DNA from: Mesaphorura yosii | Lineage: Eukaryota; Arthropoda; Collembola; Poduromorpha; Tullbergiidae | Direction: 5' to 3' | Assembly (NCBI GenBank): GCA_009869945.1 | Contig: WIXG01000189.1 | Span: 62,001-126,000, forward strand | Length of the DNA stretch: 64,000 bases | Shown: positions 15,071-26,215 of the stretch, one piece after another | Layout: every line of letters begins with the position of its first letter | Position numbering within the stretch: the stretch's first letter is position 1 | Made by a program: the position numbers and the translations under genes | The notes under the pieces: model-generated | The model's database searches: none | Told to the model about the DNA's origin: nothing | The model's input: the letters and a program-made list of their open reading frames with translations, nothing else

Positions 15071-18000
15071 CACTGCAGAGCGGCATTTCTCACCTCAGGC
15101 ATTTCCAACAACGAACGCAGACGCGTATTGACACGCCCACATAATAATTGGTCCAATTAGTTGGATTTTCACATGTACTTTTTGCAAGGATCATGTTCCC
15201 ATTCAGGCGTGGAGAATTGACCCTAGACGCACGTTGGCCTTGATCTATGAACCTCAAGCATGGTTTGCGAATTGCGAAATATGAATTATTGCTTTTCAAT
15301 GCAAATCTGAACTCATTCCGGTTTGGATCGACTAGAATACGTTTCTACATCGATATCATATCTCATTTCACAAGTCGTGAAACTTCATGGCAAATGAGAA
15401 CACCCTTTTAGTTCAGGCTATTTGTTCTCTGCGCTAAAATGTGAGAGCAAATATCAACATTGCGAGCCCAACCGACCGTTATATTACATTACCAGAACCT
15501 GAAATCTGAACAATTGCTTTCATGTCGCCATAATCATTACTCTTGTACAGATCTGCTGATCGATCTGAACGAGCACGAGCACGAGTTGACTTTTTCTTTC
15601 AGAGTCACGAAAATTTCACAATGCAAAGCACATCTCGTCCTCTTCTCATTCGCGCGACGGATTTTTATTCCAACGAATTCCCTGGACAATAAATGTTCGA
15701 GTGGACGATGGACACATTCCTATTTGTGAAGTCATCTAAGTGCATCCGTTCAATAATAACGATAACCATTTCACGTGTACATAAAATTTCCATTGAATCA
15801 TGGCTTTTACTGGACCGACCGAACATCGAACTGAAGCAATCCTCTTTTGTTTTGCTGCAACGATGCATTTTTATCGGATTGCACGACCGCGGCAGAAGTA
15901 TTTGCGTAGCGGGCGAGTTGCATACAGATCAGCGAAACCAAAGTCAGGGAAGCTGAAGATAGAAATCGAAATACGAATGCTGAGCACAATTCGATGCTAT
16001 TCTTGCCAACAACACTTCCAATTTCATTTGTTCTTTGTACAGTAACTGCATTGCATGTTGCATCATTGCTAGTGCAATGCAGTAAACCACGAAATAACAA
16101 ATCTCCGAGTCTGTCGAAGAGATTTTTCTTCGACTTGATCTATGTTCCTTTCTTTCTCTCGCAGTTCATCGCCGGCTCCATCAACGAGCGTGTAGTATTC
16201 CAGATGTAAATGTAAATGTTTTGGCCGTCCAACTTCAATTTGAATCAACGGCAGACATGTACAGAAAAGAATTACCTATCTTTTTATTAGCATTCAATTC
16301 ACGTCCCACGTGTGAATATTTTTGTGCATTCAGTATTTTATCGTGCCTGTCCATGTCCATGTGGTACTGCGACTGGTGTTTGAAATGAACAAGTCACATT
16401 TAATATTCGAGTTCATTTTGATATTTATCAGTACTTTATTGTGCATTTTGAAAGGTTGTTGCTATTCTTAACGTGATGTGCAAGAATGTGAAGATGAATT
16501 CTCGGAATTAAACTGGCTTGCCTTGCACCGTTGCTGCATTGGCGTGCATCTTTTCAGTTAAAAAATTGGAATTTCATCTCTGCAAGGCACTAAATAAGAA
16601 TCAAACCATAGTTCTCGTAAACTGTGAGAAAATTCTTGCTTCCTTTCTAGCGGTTATGCAGTTGGAGCCAGCATTTGATTCTCATCGCCGCAGATTGCGG
16701 TAGACGGTGTTATTATAACAATGAACTTGAAACCTTCCACTCCACGGCGCAACCACACACGTACTGATGTACATATTACAGACAGACCGATCCCGACCAG
16801 AAACTCATTGCAATCTTTCCTTTCTCGCAGGCAGGCGAGCCGTGATTTGTTTAACAAAAATACACTTTGCCCATGTAAATCATAAGTGCTTGACAGAATC
16901 AAGATTTACAATCTGGAGGATCCGTTTTAGCAGCTCGATGGCTCGTTCGTTACATTACGTCAAGTAGAACACGTGTATAAAATCACTGAAGCACCAATTT
17001 AAGTAAACAATTAAACGTCTAAACAAATGTCGACTGACAAAATACCTCTGCCATGTAATGTATTCCACGGCCACGGACGGTTCGTAGTGTATTTATAGGC
17101 CCGAGTATAAATTCCCGGCAGTAAGCCGAGGAAGATTTTCGTTAAGAACGTCTGCGTCTACGTCATATGCACCCTGCACTTGCCTAAATGGCTTCTTCAA
17201 TCCTGGTGTCTCCGTCTTTCCTGCTCGTCCGTGAAATTCCTGTGTTGCTACATGTAAACAATTCATCTAGTCAGGCATTTCGGCATTATTATTGTAGGAG
17301 CAGCGGTTGAGGCTGATCCTACCCTGTTGTTGCTTTCCGCTCGAAATTTATGTAACCATTTTTTTTCTCGTCTTCTCGTCTCATCTTCCTTGACGAAGAC
17401 AAATCGCAAACTTTCAAGATTAATAATAAGAGTAATATCTTCAGACGTAATGGTCGGGATAGTAAAATGGTAATGGGACTGGCTATGTATGGCTCTGCTC
17501 CTTTCTTTTTGAACATAGAACAGAGTCAGAATAGAATAGAACATTATTAAAATTAATATGTGATTTAAATTCCCTCTTCCTTTGTACGATGATTAAAGGA
17601 AGAGCCGTGAAGACGAATCAAATGAGGCTATTCAGCCATGCACGCATGCTGGAAGTGGAATATGAGATGAAGATGGTCGTGGTCGAAGTCGTGTCGGCCA
17701 TAACTCATCCTAACGGTATTGTTTCGTGTGCGCATCCGTTCCATCATTGACCCTGCCAGTGAGAAAATTCCCTTTCCCAGATATCAAATCGTCTAAAAGC
17801 CTTCATCCGTCATCCATCTTAAGTGATATTAACCAAGCTACCCTGCCAGAAGATGCGAGATTCTTTTGCTATGCGCTAATCTAAGGCGGTGCGGCTGTGC
17901 TGATGCGGTTAATGTCAATATCTCGAGAGGGGCCGCCGAATTAGGGCAATGGGGAACTTCTTCGGAATCGGAGTCAAAACATCATCAACATCAACCTACT

Positions 18001-21000
18001 TTTCTTTCATATGAAGGTCCATTAACACATTATCAAACCATTAAGCTTTTAACATTAACATAAACCTTACGTAAACATGAGTCATTGTTGCATTGCAGCA
18101 TACTGAAGAAGAGCCCAACTCAGTTTATATCTTCACCAGCAGAGTGGAAGGATATCTTGTGCGTATCACTCATGTCGTCCTCATCGAGAAAAGAGGGAAT
18201 CAAAATGTTTTGCTACGTTACTAAATCCTGCCTGCAAAATTAAATCCGATAACAATCCCTGAAATGCTGCGCTGCAACTGTATGAAGCAGGATACACGAA
18301 TTAACCCAGTCTGGCTTACGGTTAATGCTTCCTTATATAACCTCTTTAATTCCCCAAGTAATTTCCTGCAAAAAATTCATGAAATGCACAGGAAAGACAA
18401 GAGACTACAACTACAACGGACTACCGAAGGAGAGTCAACGAAAAGACGATGGGTCGTATTTCCTCTACTTAATTTTCACGCACTTCTGCACACATTAAGA
18501 ACACGTCAAGCCTAAGACCGAAGACGACATTAAATTCGCCGCAGTACAATCGTGCAGGCAACCTCTCCCTCCTGTGAATTTGTAAGTCAGTGTCTAATGC
18601 GTCTATTTCTACGAAGTAATGGTAATCGTCGATTTGGGCAAGCAGCAGTGCACGATCTTCAGCTCCAGCTAGGTCTTAAATATTGGGCTTTGGGCGAAAT
18701 CATTCAAATGACATTATTAAAAGTTTGGAAATTTCGACGGAATTGTCCTACTAGGAAATGACAAATGTTTTAATTAAATTGGAACAGAGAAGGTTCGGCA
18801 GTGAAATTCCGAGATTCAAAACACTTCCCGGTAGAAACAGGCACGCATCTCAAATTCTCAAATAACAGTAAACTAGGATTTAGTTCCTCATAAAAACAGA
18901 ATCATTGCCAAAAATACACCAGGCAGAAATATTTAAAGTTTGGTTTCGTGCCGGTGCCATTCCGTGTCGTAAATAAACTCAGAGATCCAGTTTTCTTTTC
19001 AAAATCCCCATAAAGTCGAACAGGCAATAATTATTAGTGCGGAGTCTCGCCAGAAGTAATTTAAAAACTATGAAATAAAACCCCGACTCGTAGAATTTTA
19101 CGGTGTTTACCAATCGCGATCCTGTCCTCCCTGTCATGAAGCCTGAAGCAGAGGCAATAACAACTTTCATTACATAATTTCCATTTCATGGTCTACGACT
19201 TTAATATCTTCTTCTAAATCCTGTTTTCGTTGAAGCACGTCGACAACGAACCAAGGAAGCAGGTAATACGACTGAGGTGGTGTCGGTGACACTTTTTACG
19301 GCGTCGCGGCGACATAGGCTGACATAAGACGCAGATTTGTATTTTGATCATATGTGGAAACTAACCTAGTCACAGGAAAACAACTTGTGCGCAGTGCAAT
19401 GCAGAATGCAGAGCAAGGACACTAAACAACTAGAAATTCAACTTTGTTTAAAGAAGATTAGAAAACTTAAAATTAACGCTACATTGACGCTGCTCGAGCT
19501 AAGTGCAAATGCACTAAATAATCAGGGTAAAAAACTCGAGATTCCTGTTTGCTTGCGTAATAATGACAAAACAGCAACGGAGATGGTTCTTGTTTTACTT
19601 CAACGTTCAACTTCAACCCTTCTTCTGAAGAATGATAATAAATTCATTCCCATTCCCACCAACTCAAAAATCTTAAGTGATACTCAAAGCCGAGTCCAAG
19701 TCCAACTCGAGAATGAAGCACAGATTTCCTCGAACCCATAAACAAAACTCTGCGTGGAAATCTAAGCGCTGCATTTATTTCACTTCATCCATTTTAATAA
19801 CATGTCTCCCATCCGCATGTATGCTACTCATGCGTGTTGTGTTTGAAGCTTGCATCTGTGTAATATTTTACTTAATGATGATAAATTTGACAGTGGCAAC
19901 TTCTAAGCGATGGCTTAAGAGTTTGAGAGTTCCAAATACACTTCTTTCCAGAAATTCCTTCGGAGTTTTAAATATTACACATTATGCCTGCCCTGGTAGG
20001 CAGTAGGAACTCTAGGTTTGGCGCTTCCTAATGTGTGTGATAAATACGTACGTACGCGAGTACGCATGAGTGCAAGGGTTCTAACCAATAAATTTATAAA
20101 CCACACTTTACTTTGTGTGTACGGCCGACTCGGCTCGGCAATGATCCCACTCTTAAATCCTGGTGCGTACTTTATGCGGTACAGGTGGAAAGATTTATGG
20201 CCATGGAAGTGGAAGAGATACGCAAAATTCTAATACAGATTATGAAGAAAAACAAGTTCCAAATCCAGAGTCTCATATTTCAAGTTGGAGTCGGTTGTCC
20301 AGGGCCAGAACCACAGGATTGAATATTCAACTAATTATCTTACGCATGAATTCATTGTTCTCCAGATGCACACACGAAACAGTTCACAGAGTTGCGTGAA
20401 TGGCGTACAATTGGCAGCTATCTTCACTAGTCAGGAATTCTTTAGAAATCACACTGCATTACACGACAAAAATATCATAATCATCTCGAAAACTTCATCA
20501 CATGGGTTGGCCACGGAAAACCAACAAAAGACGTGCAAGGTACTGGCACATTTGTGCGTACACTTGTGGCAATACAATTATGCTCAAATATTATGTTATG
20601 ATTATTATTATAGCCAGAATACTGCAATTTCTTTTTTTGCGCTTAAGGCAAGACTCCAGCACAGTGCAGCATCATTAATGCAAGACATTGTCATGATCAC
20701 GATGAAAAACCGACGATAAAAAGAATGGAATAATAATATCGCACAATTGTGGAGCACATTTTAACAACTTCCATTCACTGCCAGCAAGCGCAGTGCAGAA
20801 TAGAATGGAAAGAATGCAATTGTGCATGGTACATGATGAGGGTCACCATAATGATGTGTCATTTTTCTTTCTTGGCTCGTCTTTTACCAAGTGTAAAAAC
20901 TCCTTTCCTGAGTCGCTCATCATTTTGTGCCTTGTTGAAAACAATGTACTCATGCACGAAATACAAACCGGCTTGGCTCATCCGCTAACCTAACCTTACT

Positions 21001-24000
21001 TTCGAGTTTGAGTTCTTATTCTGCACACATACTCAACGCACTCACATAAACTTCGTCGGCTAATTCTATCTGACTCGACGGAATACAGTTAAGCAACTTA
21101 GACCCACTCTTGGTCCATTCACTGGGAAGCTGAAGCTATTAGCTCGACTTTTATGGTACACATGTACATGTAGAAGAATTCTATTAAGAAGACTTAACAA
21201 GGTCGGAGCAAAGCGAACCAGATGGTCTCTTTTTCTTAATAAGAGGTTTAAGGGGACATGAAAACGACACGACAAATCAACTCTCACCATGCGATTGCTG
21301 CTGGCATTATTGCGTGGAATTCAGTAATAGAGATAGAGCGAAGTAAGAAACTTACTCTCATACGCTCGTACGCTGGTCCAAGTTTAGCTTTTATCTCCAT
21401 CTCAAAAAAGAAGCACACGAACTTCGCATGGCACGGTGCATCGTGGAAAGTTACTGGCGAAAGATCTATAAAAAACTGTTCACCCCTTTGGCAATCTCTC
21501 TTGCACTCTTGTTATTACTCCATTGTGACTATGCAATGACGATGGCAATGGCAATGCACTTCGGCTGACGACTGACTACACAGTTCCCACTCTCATTTGA
21601 TATTGCATTTTATGCCCATGCCCATGCAGTGCAGTAGCCTTTGCCGTGCCCGTGCTCACAAGGTTCCATACCACCACCACGCCGCTTCCATTGCTTTCTT
21701 CAGCAATTCAGCAGCAAGCAATCTCGTTTTACTTTACAATAATATAATTTTTATACGCATAAAAAAGTCCATTAAGAGCCGCGACGCGAGACGCTAAGCG
21801 AACGAACGAACCGTCGAGTCATGAAATTCAAATAACAATTCATATTACGAAAACATAACTGCGAAAAAGTACAAACTACGAGAAAAATTTGTCATTGAGT
21901 TGCACGATTGCAAGAAAATGGTAGGCAGGAATGAGAGAAAATCCTGACTGACTTCAGAAGAGATGCTTCATGCGTACACGGCAAAATCTGTACACTGCAC
22001 ACGTTCGGCTCAAGTTTGACTGAAACTGAAGTTGATGGCCAGCCGTGTACCACGCGTGAGCGTGAACAGTGACTACGACTACAAAACTTCCATTTCAAAG
22101 GAAGGATCATCATAAAGTTGACGTAATGACCTAACAATCTCCTTAATTCCAAGCATAGCAGTTGGTTCGCTGTCTTAATGAATTAGGCCTGCACTGCACG
22201 ACTGTACTGTCTCTTGTGGAGGAGTCCGTCTGGTCTATTGAGTGACAGGATATTACCCAGCAAGACTGCTGCTGCTTACGTACCGCACACAACACTGCAG
22301 CTGCATGAGAAGAGTATTTCGCCTGCGATGTGATCATTTAATGATTCAACAACATTAAAATCCCATCGTTGCCTTTTTATGAGCTTTTGTTTTGGGCGTG
22401 TTTCTATTATGCGTTGCTCGTCTTTCAGAGAACGGGCTAAATTGACAACTCAGGCGTTACACATAAAATAAAATCCATCAACTGGATGACGAAGCTCTTC
22501 TTCGCCCATCTCCGGCCTGACCGGAGTTGCTCAGCCGTTCAACCCGAGCTATTCATTGCGAGCGCATTGCCATCCATAAACCCAGCGTTACTCTAAATAC
22601 GAAAGATTCAAGCATTGGCTTGCCATTGCATGCCTTTACGGGGAACTGTAAAATTCGCTTCGACGCTCGCCTTTCGCTTTTGTGTAAAGGTTACAAAAGT
22701 CGCGAAAATAAGATAAAACATGATCTCCAATGTTGGGCTGGCTACGCGCAGCGGCGCAACGGATCGCGTACTGCATAATGCATGTTTTCACTCAATCTTC
22801 GGGATCATTCATTCAGGCTTTCAATATTTTTATGCAGATTTCACAGTTCACGTACGTCGTATCCGCATGGCGTACGGAAGATGTGAAGAAAGGATGCGGG
22901 AATGATATATTGTTGTTGTCGAATAAAGCACCGTTGTGAGGAACTTTGTCGATAAGGAAAACAGCAATAGCGAAATAGGAAAGCCAAATGTAGCGTGCCG
23001 CGTGCCCGTTACATACCGGCACACGCACAATGCGCACACACAAAGACGTAAGAATTTTCATTGTCAAGGGTACTATGGGGCTTTGGCAAGCTGCAGCAGC
23101 CGAAATGCAACCTGGCTGCAGAGTGCAAGTAAATGCAGTGCAGCAGGAGAAAGCGTACGCAGCGCATACGAATGAGTTTCCAGCTTCCAGTTCTTTCAAC
23201 CCGACTGTCTAGAGCCAAAACCCACACCCAGACACATACGGACTTTCCAGACAATACTTTACTACGTTCCTGACGAAGCAAACCACCGCGGTCGGGGTTT
23301 CGATGGAAAGTGGGGCTCGGCTCGTCGGGTGAAGCGGTTCTTGCTGCCGCGCTGCAGCTGTGCCCGTGAAAAGATAATCAAGTGCATGTGCGGAAGGGAG
23401 GAAGGGGATGATGGCATGGCTCTTCCAGCCTGGAACCTTCTGTTCTACTCTGTATCACTGTCACATGGCGATTCTCGCCCACCACATTATTCTAGGCTGG
23501 AACCGGCAAGTTACCGAAACTACCCTTCGCCAGAGACCCGAATGCGATGCAAGCCAGCTCAAACTCGCGCTACGCCCGCACACCAGTGGATTGTAATCCA
23601 GCAGCCTATCATGCTATCATCGTGCACCAGGAAGAAACTCCGTCTTAATGCAGGGAGACATGTTCGTACCGTATTATGTGTCTTTTTCATGGTGTCTTTT
23701 ACTTATTTCTCCAGAGGTTTTGTCCCATCCCGATTTCCTTTCTATTCTATTCTTTAAGTAAAGTCAATTCATTGTGTACGGCAAAAGCATGGGACAGCGA
23801 TCTATTCAGTTGCCAGACTAGCGACTAGTGTAGCATAATGAAATGAGATTGGATTCGATATACAAGGCGACTCCGCTTTTGCTTTTGCTATTTTCTTTTC
23901 CTCTCTATTTCGCCAAGCCAAAACAATTCACGGCGGCAGCAAAAACTTCAAAGAAGCAGCAAATCTCACGTCAAGTAGCAGAAATAGAATTTCCACGCAC

Positions 24001-24094
24001 TGCACTTGAAATTCCAATAGAAATAGGAACGCAAATAGGAAATACTTGCTCTCAAATTCTCGCACGAGATGAAAACATTCCAACAGCGGGACAA

Positions 24095-24207
24095 GGTGAC
24101 AAAATTATACATGCGCTGTACAACGAACGCATGGGAGAGAAAGGCAATTGTATTATTGCCTTTCTCTCCCAACATCAGCAAAGATGAGGAGGGTGACAAA
24201 ACTGTAC
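24095..24207. repeat. Perfect 17-bp inverted repeat inside near-identical direct repeats
   Basis: The arms 24132-24148 (TGGGAGAGAAAGGCAAT) and 24155-24171 are exact reverse complements with a 6-nt loop, TGTATT. Around them, GGTGACAAAATTATAC (24095-24110) and GGTGACAAAACTGTAC (24192-24207) agree at 14 of 16 bases in the same orientation. A hairpin set between direct repeats is the layout of a small foldback insertion, but the direct repeats are not identical and no mobile family was recognised. Confidence 0.6.
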
Positions 24208-25159
24208 AAGATCAATAATAGCACATAAGCGGCCAAGTGCGGGTACATTTCCTCCAGACCAGCTCCTCCTGGCCCTGGTGCGTGAGTATCAAAATCTGAA
24301 TACTGAACTTTTGCGAAAAAGTATTCCGTATGTATTTTGGAAATATATTACAGCTGTCTATTCAAAAGAAATATGCGTTTACTCCACAACCCATTTATTA
24401 TAATAAGAAAGCGAATATGAACTGCGCTCTCGCGTATGTTTGTGTGTGCATGCATTATTCTCGGTTTCGAACCCGGCCTGGCCTGGACTGCAACAGTGAC
24501 TGAGCGACTGAGCTTACGCAACTGCGATGGAAATGTGCAGTACTCGAAAACGAGCTCGGGTGTCATTTCCTAGCAATATTTTACTTTTCTCGCCAGCTTC
24601 CTGCTGCTGTTGCTTCATCGCATCCTCGTGGCCGTGGTTTGTGATTGTTGGGTTAGACCACGGCCAGGCCAGATGCGATGCTGGTCTTGCTCGTTTACAA
24701 ATGCAGGCAACGAAATATGTGAGACTAAAAATTGAAGGCAAGAGATAAGATATAATATTATACGCTATTATTTCACACTAGGAGAAAAAGCTGGCAAAAA
24801 CCACTTTTTGTGGAATTGTGCTCATCTTCCTCTTTGCTCCATCAGATCACTGCATTCAGCGTTCAGCACTCCCTACTCTACTTCCACTCCTATTTTTCTC
24901 TTGAGTAAAGACAGAGGAAAACGAGCAGAGTAAATTATGGATGAAATAAAAGTTTTTGAAAAGACCATATGTAACAATAACATAACTTATTCACAATAGC
25001 AATCGGAGCTGAGCTGAGGAGATAACTCGAACTTCGTAAATGGAGAGGAGAGATTTGAATAAATACACATTATTCTACTCTCTTCAGTTTTTTAATTATT
25101 TGATCGTTTTTTTCGCCTCTCTTGCACTCATCACTGGTGTCATTCAATTCAGGGCATTT

Positions 25160-26215
25160 TTCTGAATCGATCGGTATGTGACAGTGGCTAGTCCCACCGT
25201 GTTTTTCAGTGATTTTCGACATTGGAAGTTTTCGTGCTTCTCTCCCTTGGCTGCTCGTTCGTGTACTGCACTGGCCGTCCACACGTCGTCGGTGCGAAAT
25301 ATCACCCGACTCACCAGGTCCGTCGGCTCTGTACTCCACTGCCTACCACTGGATGTCCACGCCGCAGCAGTGACACTAGTGCTTGTAGGGGGTGCGAAGT
25401 CACCCAGAACCCGATGGCTGCCTGCGGCCAATGGCCCCGATACAAGCACTTGCCATTGGTACCAACCACCACCACCAAAGGTTTTGGTGACTTTTAGCCA
25501 GTTTTAGTTTTTTAATCTTTTATTCATCTTTTAACATGGCCACCGTCGCCTTCCGCCAATAGGTCTCCCGTCACCTGCACCTGCGTGAAGATGCCCTGCT
25601 CCTCAAATCGGAGCTGGTCCAACGCTACGAGGAGGCAATGGTTGCGGCTGGCATCCCACCCGTCAACAATGCGGACCTGGGGAAGCTGGCCAAGGCAGAA
25701 CTTAATCCGACTGGGGAGCGGATCGAGTAGGTGAGGAGGGGAACGCGGGATGCGGTCCGCCACTTCTACTTGGGGATTACGTGGTCACTCTCGCCACGCC
25801 GCCGCCAACGAGATCATTTATCGGGCTCTGCGTTCCGCCGGCGTCCCTAACCGCAAGGAGCCGCCTGGACTGTCCCGTCCGGATGAACTGACGCTCGTCC
25901 CTTGGAAGGAGCGGTCCGTGGTGTAGGATTTCACTTGCTGCGACACTTTCGCCCCCTCCCATCCAGTTTGTACCCGTTGCTGTGGAGATAACTGATGTGT
26001 GGGACTCAGGGTTTCTGCTTCGTCAGGGAGGTCGGCGTTCGGGTCGGGGCCATGGCGGGGGAGCGGAGGGCCCCTGCCTACATTTTTCAGCGCCTTTCTC
26101 TCGCCGTACGGCAACGTGGCGTCGGTGCTGGGGACGCTATCGCGTGGGGAGCGGTTGGATGAGATCCTGCTGCTGTGATAATCCTCGTCCACGTCTTTTC
26201 GTCATTTTAGCTTTT
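25160..26215 (+). mobile_element. GC-rich island, decayed retroelement-like insertion
   Basis: This roughly 1-kb block is clearly richer in G and C than the AT-rich DNA on both sides, which suggests inserted DNA. It carries a leader of about 370 bp without a clear frame, then a broken reading frame (listed separately), then a short T-rich tail after the frame's natural-looking stop at 26176. No clear target-site duplication, poly(A) tail or terminal repeat could be matched at the edges, so the limits are approximate. The C-terminal part belongs to a protein family common in invertebrate reverse-transcriptase-type elements. No reverse transcriptase core (such as a YxDD box) is present, so the copy is internally deleted or 5'-rearranged. 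Confidence 0.65.
25536..26178 (+). pseudogene. Broken element ORF: RFX-like domain, then RT-element C-terminus
   Basis: The frame opens at ATG 25536 and runs to LGI at about 25778. It has stops at 25560 and 25728. The pattern SELVQRYEEA, PVNNADLGKL, RRGTRD and HFYLGI follows the RFX winged-helix layout. The frame then shifts. From about 25780 a second piece has [36 protein letters not shown], a stop at 25924, and DFTCCDTFAPSH. This is the conserved end region of RT-type element proteins, whose RPD...WDxTC residues resemble a PD-(D/E)XK nuclease. After further frame changes near 25970, 26016 and 26107, pieces such as VREVG, FQRLSLAV and NVASVLGTL lead to RLDEILLL and a stop at 26176. At least three stops and four frame changes make it non-functional. 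The junction near 25779 may be a deletion that removed the RT core. Confidence 0.7.

Larger units (their letters stand above)
12890..25159. other. Non-coding stretch upstream of the MARCKS-like gene
   Basis: No protein-coding exon could be supported on either strand. The part next to 12,890 should contain the 5' untranslated region and promoter of the MARCKS-like gene, but I could not fix a start site. Two inverted repeats are listed separately (about 15,038-15,078 and 24,132-24,171). Words such as TGCAGTGCA and GCAATGCA recur here and in the other gene-poor stretches. Confidence 0.55.

Noticed and set aside
25144..25507. Overlapping open frames on both strands before the element ORF
   Set aside because: Several frames stay open because of high GC. 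None shows a motif; the stretch fits an untranslated leader of the element better.
25818..26192. 124-residue minus-strand frame in the GC-rich island
   Set aside because: It is the antisense shadow of the element relic; the plus strand carries the recognisable family motifs.
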